From the NCBI GenBank assembly GCA_022798155.1, contig JAAWLY010000120.1, positions 1 through 6,663 of the forward strand: a stretch of 6,663 nucleotides of DNA, given 5' to 3'. Position 1 is the stretch's first letter. Each line of letters opens with the position of its first letter. Position numbers and translations under genes: made by a program. The notes beneath the pieces were generated by a model. It did no database searches. It was not told the DNA's origin and was given only the letters and a program-made list of their open reading frames with translations. Shown here one piece after another: positions 1-5,619 of the stretch. The stretch is from Lawsonibacter sp. (GTDB lineage Bacteria > Bacillota > Clostridia > Oscillospirales > Oscillospiraceae).

Positions 1-18
1 CCCCGGCTTAAGCCGGGG
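1..18 (-). terminator. Likely intrinsic terminator after the DUF6056-like gene
   Basis: A perfect 18-bp palindrome (CCCCGGC, TTAA centre, GCCGGGG) begins 15 nt past the stop codon of the membrane-protein gene ending at 34. Folded as RNA it gives a 7-bp all-GC stem with a TTAA loop. On the minus strand the expected T-run would lie beyond position 1, outside the window, so it cannot be seen. The flanking bases at 19-23 (ctctt) could lengthen the stem if the missing side matches. The position and stem strength are the evidence; the missing T-tract limits confidence. Confidence 0.65.
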
Positions 19-33
19 CTCTTGTTGTACCTT

Positions 34-1740
34 TTAAGGCTGCAGGGATAGCTCCACATGGAACAGATTCTCAAAATCCTGCTGCGCGATATAGATGCGG
101 CTGTCAATCATGCGGACCGGGGCGGAGAGCCTGACGGAGGGACCCACGCCCGGGGTGCGGTTGGCGGCGCGGTCCCCCTGGTGAAAGCGGTACTCCCCCT
201 CCGGAAGGGTGACCACGGCGGAGGCCAGCTCCCAGCGGACACTGGTGTCCGGCAGGGAGGCGGCGAGCCGGACGGGGACATAGTACCGGCCGCCCCGCAG
301 CAGGGCCTCCTGGTTCAGGGGCCTTCCCTCCCGGAAAATCGGGCGGGCAGTGGGGTCTGTACATTGAAGCTCCAGGCCGGGAAGCCCCATACCCTCCAGA
401 TAGGGGCCGCCGAAATTGGCGGCGGAGGGGACCGTGGCGCCGCCAAAGCGCTCATCCGGAACACAGGTGAGCTGCAGAGGGGTCCCATCCCGGTGGGCGC
501 GGGCCCTGCTGTCATTCTGGTCGATGACCCTGGCGTTGGCGGCAAAATTTACAATATAAAAGCAGAGCACAGCCGCCGCAGACAGCCCCAGAAGGGTGAC
601 AGGAAGGGCAAGGAGCCTGTCCGGCAGTCTGCACAGGGCCAGTGTCCGGAGGGTCAGCACGGTTAAAAAAACGGCGCTGGGGAGCATCATCCGGGGACCT
701 GCCACCGGAGACACCAGACATACGGCCAGGGACACCGTGGTGCAGAGCATGCACAGGGGGACAAGGCGCTCCCCTGACAGGAAGTTCCAGATGCCATAGC
801 CCAGCAGGGCGAAAAAAGCGCACAGGGCCAGAAGCGCAACCCATACGCCGTAAGACAGCGCCCCCGTGCCGGTGAGGGCCACGCCCAGCGCCAAAAGGAG
901 AAACAGAGCGGGGACAGGGGGGCGCTTTCTCCGAAGCAGCACCGCCGCGCTGAGCAGGGCGAGAAGGGTGATGACCCAGATCCCCTCCGGACCGCAGGCC
1001 TTGCGGTCAAAGAGGGAGAAGTTGACGTTAATCCGCTGAAGCAGGCCGATGCCGGCGCTGTTTTCCTCCAGGCGCTGTTTCACGCCGGGGGAGGTGAACA
1101 GGGACAGATAGCCCAACAGGGCGGCGCAGAGATTCAGCAGGGCGGCCCTCCGGCAGCTCCTCCACCGCTCCCGGCAGGTCAGGAGAAAATAGAGTATCAC
1201 CAGCACTGTGAGCAGGCCGGTCATCTCCACCGTGGCCGAGCACAGAAAGGCCGGGATGGCCAGCCAGCAGCCCCCGGCGCCGCCGGACAGGTACTTTTGC
1301 AGGCCCGCGTAGTACAGCAGCACCAGGAAGGTGGGGAACAGGTAGTTCAGCGAGCCGGCCCCCCACAGGACTCCATCAGACAGGGTCTCCAGCCCCATGA
1401 GGAAGAACATAGACAGGCCCGCGGCGAAGAGGGGCGGGCGCTGGGGCCGCGTCTCCGCGCACAGGCAGGCGCACAGCCAGCACAGGCCGCCTGTGAGCAG
1501 AAGGTTGAACAGGCGGAACGGCCACATATGAAATTGCAGCAGGGGGCACAGAATCAGGTGGACCAGCACCCGGCCCGTTACAGTCCGGTAGTGGAGCAGG
1601 GAGCTGCGGAGGTAGTCATACAGTCCGCCGTCGCAGAAGGTGTAGTAGTAAAAATCGTCGGCCGCCGGGCGGATCAGCGCGCACAGGACCCCGGCCAGCA
1701 CCAGAAGGACAACGCAGGCCCCCGGATACAGCCTTTTCAT
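34..1740 (-). CDS. Polytopic membrane protein, DUF6056 / GT-C-like, with C-terminal stalk-like domain
   Basis: This 568-residue integral membrane protein has no known reaction. The first membrane helix (about residues 8-22) is followed by an acidic pair in DDFYYY (28-33), then TGR (55-57) and WGAGSLNYLFP (126-136). Several further helices run to about residue 400. A DD motif in the first outer loop and a W-x-G-S-x-N-Y motif recall DUF6056 and other GT-C-fold glycosyltransferase-like families; I assign this from memory of the motifs, so it is tentative. Residues about 403-568 are soluble and probably outside the cell. Two segments there, GGRYYVPVRLAASLPDTSVRW (about 483-503) and RMIDSRIYIAQQDFENLF (about 543-560), look like the two halves of a copper-amine-oxidase N-terminal (stalk) domain. 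The start at 1740 is preferred because AGAGG lies 7 nt upstream. An ATG at 1758 overlaps the preceding stop (ATGA) but has no visible ribosome binding site; it would add six residues. The gene is probably coupled to the DUF1846 gene upstream. Confidence 0.85.
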   Translation of the reverse strand: MKRLYPGACVVLLVLAGVLCALIRPAADDFYYYTFCDGGLYDYLRSSLLHYRTVTGRVLVHLILCPLLQFHMWPFRLFNLLLTGGLCWLCACLCAETRPQRPPLFAAGLSMFFLMGLETLSDGVLWGAGSLNYLFPTFLVLLYYAGLQKYLSGGAGGCWLAIPAFLCSATVEMTGLLTVLVILYFLLTCRERWRSCRRAALLNLCAALLGYLSLFTSPGVKQRLEENSAGIGLLQRINVNFSLFDRKACGPEGIWVITLLALLSAAVLLRRKRPPVPALFLLLALGVALTGTGALSYGVWVALLALCAFFALLGYGIWNFLSGERLVPLCMLCTTVSLAVCLVSPVAGPRMMLPSAVFLTVLTLRTLALCRLPDRLLALPVTLLGLSAAAVLCFYIVNFAANARVIDQNDSRARAHRDGTPLQLTCVPDERFGGATVPSAANFGGPYLEGMGLPGLELQCTDPTARPIFREGRPLNQEALLRGGRYYVPVRLAASLPDTSVRWELASAVVTLPEGEYRFHQGDRAANRTPGVGPSVRLSAPVRMIDSRIYIAQQDFENLFHVELSLQP

Positions 1741-1747
1741 ACCGGTA

Positions 1748-1752
1748 CCTCT
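1748..1752 (-). promoter_or_regulatory. Ribosome binding site that decides the start of the DUF6056-like gene
   Basis: AGAGG on the minus strand lies 7 nt before the ATG at 1740. The alternative ATG at 1758 is preceded by pyrimidine- and C-rich sequence with no purine-rich core. The site lies just beyond the stop codon of the DUF1846 gene (1755-1757), which fits ribosomes re-initiating after finishing that gene. Confidence 0.6.
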
Positions 1753-1754
1753 GT

Positions 1755-3242
1755 TCATCGGTGGTACAGGTTGTTTGTCTGATACCGGGGCTCACAGGTG
1801 AGCTGGAGGCCCAGCCGCTTGTAGGTGGTGGCGTCCGCCGGGGAGAGAATCACCGAGCAGTGGGCCTGGCAGCCCTTCAGGGCGGCCAGCTGCTCCAGGG
1901 CCCGGGCGGCCTTGGGCTCCGCGTTGGCCGAGGAGGCCAGGGCGATGAGCACCTCGTCGCTGTGGAGCCGGGGGTTGGCGGAGCCCAGGTAATTCACCTT
2001 GACGGTCTGGATGGGCTCAATGGCGCTCTGGGCGATGAGGTGGACGCCATGTCCCCCCGCGCTGGACAGCTGCTTCAGGGCGTTGAGCAGGGCGGCGGCG
2101 GAGCAGCCCATCAGCTCGGAGGTCTTGCCGTTGACCAAGGTGCCGTCGGCCAGCTGGATGGCCATGGCGGGCTCGCCGGTGGCCTCGGCCAGCTCCCTGG
2201 CCCGGGCCACCACCGGGCGAATCTCCGGGGTGATGCCCGCCTGCTGCATCAGCAGCTCCAGCTTGTACACCGCGCTGTCCGACCCTCTGCCCTGGCGGCG
2301 CTCACACAGGGCGTCGTAGTACCGGCGGACGATCTCCTGGCGCGCCGCCTCCTGACAGGCCTCGTCGTCAAAGATACAGTTTCCCGCCATATTCACCCCC
2401 ATATCCGTGGGGGACTGGTAGGGACAGGAGCCGGTGATCCTCTCGAACATGGCGGCCAGCACCGGGAAGACCTCCACATCCCGGTTGTAGTTGACGGTGG
2501 TCTCGCCGTAGGCCTGGAGGTGGAAGGGGTCGATCATGTTCACGTCGTCCAGGTCGGCGGTGGCCGCCTCGTAGGCCAGGTTCACCGGGTGCTTCAGAGG
2601 CAGATTCCAAATGGGGAAGGTCTCGAACTTGGCGTAGCCAGCCACAGTAGCCCGCTTGTGCTCGTGGTAGAGCTGGGAAAGACAGGTGGCCATCTTGCCG
2701 CTGCCCGGGCCGGGGGCGGTGACCACCACCAGGGGGCGGCTGGTCTCGATATACTCATTGCGGCCATAGCCCTCATCGCTGACAATTTTTCCAATGTTGT
2801 GGGGGTAGCCCTCAATGGGGTAGTGGCGGTAGACCTTCAAGCCCAGCCCTTCCAGCCGGGCCTGGAAGGCGTCGGCGGCAGCCTGACCGGTGTAGCGGGT
2901 GACCACCACGCTGCCCACATACAGCCCCCGGCCCCGGAACTGGTCGATGAGCCGGAGTACGTCGCTGTCGTAGGTAATGCCCAGGTCCCCCCGGACCTTG
3001 TTCTTCTCAATGTCGCCGGCGTTGATGGCGATGATGATCTCCGCCTTGTCCTTCAATTGCTCCAGCATCCGCAGCTTGCTGTCCGGCTCAAAGCCGGGGA
3101 GCACCCGGCTGGCATGGTAGTCGTCAAAGAGCTTGCCGCCGAACTCCAGATACAGTTTGCCCCCGAACTGGGCGATTCGGTCCCGGATGTGCTGGGACTG
3201 GGTGGTTAAATACTTCTCGTTGTCAAAGCCTTTTTTGGCCAT
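1755..3242 (-). CDS. DUF1846 domain-containing protein
   Basis: This 495-residue soluble protein matches the DUF1846 family along its whole length, and the length is normal for that family. Recognisable blocks are KYLTTQSQHIRDRIAQFG near the N-terminus (10-27), YPIEGYPHNIGKIVSDEGYG (141-160), VVTAPGPGSGKMATCLSQLYHE (173-194) and SPTDMGVNMAGNCIFDDE (277-294). GPGSGK (178-183) reads like a phosphate-binding loop, so nucleotide or other phosphate-ligand binding is plausible; no reaction is established to my knowledge. A structural-genomics structure of a relative (Corynebacterium diphtheriae DIP2346) exists as I recall. There is no signal peptide or membrane segment, so it should be cytosolic. 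The start at 3242 has AAAGGGAG 8 nt upstream (3251-3258). A longer reading from 3287 would begin at about the predicted transcription start and lacks such a site. The stop overlaps an ATG of the membrane-protein gene, which suggests the two are expressed together. Confidence 0.93.
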   Translation of the reverse strand: MAKKGFDNEKYLTTQSQHIRDRIAQFGGKLYLEFGGKLFDDYHASRVLPGFEPDSKLRMLEQLKDKAEIIIAINAGDIEKNKVRGDLGITYDSDVLRLIDQFRGRGLYVGSVVVTRYTGQAAADAFQARLEGLGLKVYRHYPIEGYPHNIGKIVSDEGYGRNEYIETSRPLVVVTAPGPGSGKMATCLSQLYHEHKRATVAGYAKFETFPIWNLPLKHPVNLAYEAATADLDDVNMIDPFHLQAYGETTVNYNRDVEVFPVLAAMFERITGSCPYQSPTDMGVNMAGNCIFDDEACQEAARQEIVRRYYDALCERRQGRGSDSAVYKLELLMQQAGITPEIRPVVARARELAEATGEPAMAIQLADGTLVNGKTSELMGCSAAALLNALKQLSSAGGHGVHLIAQSAIEPIQTVKVNYLGSANPRLHSDEVLIALASSANAEPKAARALEQLAALKGCQAHCSVILSPADATTYKRLGLQLTCEPRYQTNNLYHR

Positions 3243-3291
3243 TGCACGTTCTCCCTTTCTCTCTCCGCAGTAAAACAACACATACACCAGT

Positions 3292-3321
3292 ATTTTACAT
3301 CCCGAGAGGGAGAATCGTCAA
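3292..3321 (-). promoter_or_regulatory. SigA-type promoter of the DUF1846-membrane protein operon
   Basis: On the minus strand TTGACG (3316-3321, 5 of 6 consensus bases) is followed after 18 bp by TAAAAT (3292-3297, 5 of 6). Transcription would start near 3285, giving a leader of about 43 nt before the ATG at 3242. The -35 lies just 5 nt past the stop codon of the EIIC gene, in the only gap available. This gives the operon its own promoter even if EIIC transcripts also read through. Confidence 0.75.
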
Positions 3322-3326
3322 GAAAT

Positions 3327-4430
3327 TTATTGGGGCAGAGTCAAATCTCCCTCTTTGATCCAGCCGATTTTCCGCAGCACCTTGCAGAAGATCACCGACA
3401 GCACGGCGGGCAGGACGAAGGAGATGAGAATCAGCCCAATCCAATCCATGGCGCCGGGGGTGATGGCCACAGCGCCCACCTTCTGAACAGCCGCCTCACT
3501 GGGGGCCAGCCAGCCCGTCCACACGCCGATCTGTCCGCACAGGCCGCAGGTGCCCATGCCGGAGTTGATGGCCGCACCGTTCATCTCCAACTTAAAGATG
3601 CAGGTGGCGATGGGGCCGGTGATGGCGGAGGCCAGCGTGGGGGGAATCCAGATCCTGGGGTTTTTCACAATGTTGGGCATCTGGAGCATGGAGGTGCCGA
3701 TGCCCTGAGACACCAGCCCGCCCCAGCGGTTCTCTCTGAAGGACATAACGGCAAAGCCCACCATCTGGGCGCAGCAGCCGGCCACAGCGGCCCCACCCGC
3801 CAGGCCCACCAGGCTCAGCACCGAGCAGATGGCCGCCGAGGAGATGGGCAGGGTGAGGGCGACGCCCACCAGCACCGACACCAGGATGCCCATCCAGAAG
3901 GGCTGGAGTATGGTGGCCTGGTTGATAAGGTCGCCAAAGGCGCTGGCCACCTTGCCAATCGGGGGCGCGATGACCCAGGCCGCGCCCACACCGATTAAAA
4001 TGGTGACAATGGGGGTGACCAGGATGTCTACCTTAGTCTCCTTGCTCACCGCCTTGCCGAACTCGGCGGCGATGATGGCCACAAACAGCACGGCCAGCGG
4101 GCCGCCTGCCCCGCCCAGGACGTTGCAGGCGTAGCCCACCGTCACCAGGGAGAACAGCACCATGGGCGGGGCCTGGAGGGCATAGCCGATGGCCACCGCC
4201 ATAGCCGAGCCGCTCATAAAGGAGCACAGCCCGCCGATGGTATAGCCGATGTCGTTGATTTTCAGGATATGGACGGTGAGAAAGCCGATATGGAACTGGG
4301 TGCCGATGGTGTTCAGGATGGTGCCGATGAGCAGGGAGCAGAACAGGCCCTGGGCCATGGCCCCCAGGGCGTCGATGCCGTAGCGTTTGGCGGAAATGAC
4401 AATATTTTTCCGTGCTAAGAACTCTTTCAT
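3327..4430 (-). CDS. Stand-alone PTS EIIC-like membrane transporter (PTS_EIIC_2, PF13303 type)
   Basis: This is a 367-residue, almost wholly hydrophobic protein with many membrane helices. The N-terminal block MKEFLARKNI...SAKRYGIDALGAMAQGLF (1-30), SLLIGTILNTIG (32-43), and the later GIGTSMLQMPNIVKNP (243-258), IPPTLASAITGPIAT (262-276) and GMGTCGLCGQIG (291-302) are typical of the PF13303 group of PTS EIIC proteins. That group is annotated as the sugar-translocating subunit of phosphotransferase systems. No EIIA or EIIB partner is present in this window, so substrate and phosphate donor are unknown; a partner encoded elsewhere or PTS-independent transport are both possible. The start at 4430 is chosen because AAAAGG lies 8 nt upstream. 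ATGs at 4436 and 4451 are too close to, or upstream of, that site. The gene has its own strong promoter with a perfect palindrome at the predicted start of transcription. No terminator is visible after its stop. Confidence 0.92.
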   Translation of the reverse strand: MKEFLARKNIVISAKRYGIDALGAMAQGLFCSLLIGTILNTIGTQFHIGFLTVHILKINDIGYTIGGLCSFMSGSAMAVAIGYALQAPPMVLFSLVTVGYACNVLGGAGGPLAVLFVAIIAAEFGKAVSKETKVDILVTPIVTILIGVGAAWVIAPPIGKVASAFGDLINQATILQPFWMGILVSVLVGVALTLPISSAAICSVLSLVGLAGGAAVAGCCAQMVGFAVMSFRENRWGGLVSQGIGTSMLQMPNIVKNPRIWIPPTLASAITGPIATCIFKLEMNGAAINSGMGTCGLCGQIGVWTGWLAPSEAAVQKVGAVAITPGAMDWIGLILISFVLPAVLSVIFCKVLRKIGWIKEGDLTLPQ

Positions 4431-4438
4431 GTTCATCA

Positions 4439-4444
4439 CCTTTT
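4439..4444 (-). promoter_or_regulatory. Ribosome binding site that decides the EIIC start
   Basis: AAAAGG on the minus strand lies 8 nt before the ATG at 4430, the same spacing seen for the other genes in the window. The in-frame ATG at 4436 would be only 2 nt from it, and the one at 4451 lies upstream of it, so both are unlikely starts. Confidence 0.6.
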
Positions 4445-4460
4445 CACACAAAAATAAGTA

Positions 4461-4492
4461 AGCTATGCAGGTGTCAAGACACCTGCATAGCT
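4461..4492 (-). promoter_or_regulatory. Perfect 32-bp inverted repeat at the EIIC transcription start: candidate operator
   Basis: Arms AGCTATGCAGGTGTC (4461-4475) and GACACCTGCATAGCT (4478-4492) are perfect reverse complements around a 2-bp AA centre. The element begins at the base next to the promoter's -10 box and, with +1 predicted near 4486, is centred at about +10.5, a classic place for a repressor operator. The regulator is not known; the adjacent XRE proteins are only candidates by position. Alternatives are a 5'-end RNA stem (about 9 bp would remain in the transcript, with CUUG at its tip) or a terminator for the preceding XRE gene. The following TTACTTATTTTTG is an imperfect T-tract, so the terminator reading is weaker. 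Confidence 0.7.
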
Positions 4493-4520
4493 ATTATAGC
4501 GGCTGAATGAAATTTGTCAA
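4493..4520 (-). promoter_or_regulatory. Full-consensus SigA promoter of the EIIC gene
   Basis: On the minus strand TTGACA (4515-4520) and TATAAT (4493-4498) both match consensus at all six positions and are 16 bp apart. The predicted start is near 4486, giving a leader of about 56 nt before the EIIC start at 4430. The -35 starts only 3 nt past the stop codon of the preceding XRE gene. A promoter this strong, overlaid by a palindrome, suggests that expression is set by repression. Confidence 0.85.
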
Positions 4521-4523
4521 GCT

Positions 4524-5420
4524 TTATTCTTCGTCCTTGTAAGGGTTGAGCACAATGCACACCACGCCGCACAGAATACCGGCCACGGCGAAGACCCACC
4601 AGGCGGTGCTCCACAGGTCCAGAGCCAGGCCCAGGCCCACATAGAGGGCGGCGGCCAGGGTCATCAGGGCGGCACATACGGTGTTGATGAGGCCCTTGCG
4701 CTTCTTTACCTCCGGGGTGGGGTTGTTTTCCCGGTTGTACTCGTCAATTTTGTACTTCTCCTCCTGGATGCCGGCGTAGACAAAGGAAATCACCGCACCG
4801 GACACAATAAACAGGAAAACAGAGATGGCATAGGACTCAAAAGGCTCCTCCTCGGGGAATTTGGCGAAGAACAGCAGCAGCAGGGCCACGTCAAAGAGGA
4901 TGGCCCCCACGCCCCCGGAGATGAACCAGATGAACTTTTGCCGGAAGGCCTGCCGCTCCTTCTCGGTGTAGAAGTCGGCAATCACAGGATACTGCTTGGA
5001 AAAATTTTCTTTTTGAAGAGCGGCCACCACTATGACCACCACGCACACCGCAATGATCAGCAGCAGAAACCCGCCAATCAAATACTCCGAGACGCCCTTG
5101 GCCTCCAGCAGGCCGCACAGGGCCACCCCGGCGATGATGCCCCCTACCGAGAAGGCAATCCGCTTGGAGAAGCGGTTCATAAACTTGTCATACTGGGCGG
5201 TGTCCTCCACCAGGCTGTCCTCCACGCTGCCCCGGAGCAGGGTGTCCAGGTTTACCTGGTACAGCTCACAGATGCGGAGAATGGTGTCCATCTCCGGATA
5301 GCTGGCCGCGCTCTCCCACTTGCTGACAGACTGGCGGGAGACCTCTAAAATTTCGGCCAGCTGCTCTTGGGTCTGGCCTTGCCGGGTACGGAGAAATTGC
5401 AGGTTGTCGGAAAATGCCAT
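4524..5420 (-). CDS. XRE-family HTH protein with a six-helix membrane domain
   Basis: This 298-residue protein starts with a Cro/C1-type helix-turn-helix at about 7-62 (LQFLRTRQGQTQEQLAEILEV, then SRQSVSKWESAASYPEMDTI). This is the layout of clostridial XRE regulators that bind operator DNA. A short linker (65-85) leads to about six hydrophobic stretches: roughly 87-106, 113-134, 163-187, 196-216, 246-266 and 270-292. Charged loops include KFPEEEPFES (187-196) and KYKIDEYNRENN (222-233). DNA binding while anchored in the membrane is inferred from the layout; the signal is unknown. The start at 5420 has AAGGAGGT (5429-5436) 8 nt upstream. A much longer reading from a TTG at 5585 would run through noncoding-looking sequence and is rejected. 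Its stop is 3 nt from the EIIC promoter, so regulation of EIIC is possible but unproven. It resembles the next XRE gene in the HTH only. Confidence 0.9.
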   Translation of the reverse strand: MAFSDNLQFLRTRQGQTQEQLAEILEVSRQSVSKWESAASYPEMDTILRICELYQVNLDTLLRGSVEDSLVEDTAQYDKFMNRFSKRIAFSVGGIIAGVALCGLLEAKGVSEYLIGGFLLLIIAVCVVVIVVAALQKENFSKQYPVIADFYTEKERQAFRQKFIWFISGGVGAILFDVALLLLFFAKFPEEEPFESYAISVFLFIVSGAVISFVYAGIQEEKYKIDEYNRENNPTPEVKKRKGLINTVCAALMTLAAALYVGLGLALDLWSTAWWVFAVAGILCGVVCIVLNPYKDEE

Positions 5421-5539
5421 TTGAATGTACCTCCTTGGATTCGTAGCAAGCGGTATTCCCGACAAGCGGGCGGGCCCCCTCGGCGGCCCGATGTCGCACC
5501 ATTTGCTACAGGATGGCCCCAGCATACCCCAACACGGCC

Positions 5540-5598
5540 CGCAACTCCACCGATTTTCTGTTGCGCTTGAAGATTTTCTTGTCAATTTTCGGTTGCGC
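5540..5598. repeat. CGCAAC motif cluster upstream of the six-helix XRE gene
   Basis: Three copies of CGCAAC or its complement lie in the gap between the two XRE genes: 5540-5545 (plus), 5560-5565 (minus) and 5592-5597 (minus). The first two face each other as an inverted pair 14 bp apart. The last two belong to near-identical 14-mers, GCGCAACCGAAAAT (5585-5598) and GCGCAACAGAAAAT (5553-5566), offset by 32 bp, about three helical turns. They lie in an AT-richer patch 120-180 bp before the XRE start at 5420. They are candidate regulator sites; the binding protein is unknown. The rest of this gap (5421-5539) shows only the ribosome binding site and a GC-rich inverted repeat at 5471-5490. Confidence 0.5.
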
Positions 5599-5619
5599 GG
5601 GGGTCTAATCCCCCTTTTT
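5599..5619 (+). terminator. Weak terminator-like hairpin pointing along the plus strand
   Basis: GGGGG (5599-5603), a TCTAAT loop and CCCCC (5610-5614) are followed directly by TTTTT (5615-5619). Read along the plus strand this has the form of a short intrinsic terminator. It overlaps the last codons and the stop of the 219-aa XRE gene, where the T-run is simply its lysine codons. No plus-strand gene precedes it, and on the minus strand no T-tract follows. It may be chance, or a block to antisense transcription. Confidence 0.2.

Noticed and set aside
58..666. Open plus-strand frame opposite the membrane-protein gene
   Set aside because: It shows no family resemblance and biased composition; the minus-strand frame is full length with clear membrane helices.
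1741..1758. Start of the DUF6056-like gene at the ATG at 1758
   Set aside because: It overlaps the previous stop as ATGA, which is a real coupling signal, but it has no visible ribosome binding site, whereas the ATG at 1740 does; it remains a live alternative.
1761..3209. Long open reading frame on the plus strand opposite the DUF1846 gene
   Set aside because: It is a GC-rich shadow of the minus-strand gene, with low-complexity Gly/Val/Leu/His composition, no recognisable domain and no ribosome binding site of note.
3330..3998. Open plus-strand frame opposite the EIIC gene
   Set aside because: Its product is rich in Gly, His, Gln and Ala with no hydrophobic or folded pattern, while the opposite strand encodes a clear transporter.
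5471..5490. GC-rich inverted repeat CGGGCC...GGCCCG in the gap between the XRE genes
   Set aside because: Six-bp GC arms with an 8-nt loop are easily found by chance in DNA this GC-rich, and no T-run follows on the minus strand.
5421..5585. N-terminal extension of the six-helix XRE protein from a TTG at 5585
   Set aside because: The added residues look random, the region contains the repeat motifs, and a strong ribosome binding site lies just before the ATG at 5420, where the HTH begins.
5557..5585. Promoter built on TTGACA at 5580-5585
   Set aside because: The -35 is perfect, but at 16-18 bp spacing the -10 candidates (for example AACAGA) match consensus at only two bases or fewer, so I do not call it as a promoter; it is noted only as a possible activator-dependent site.
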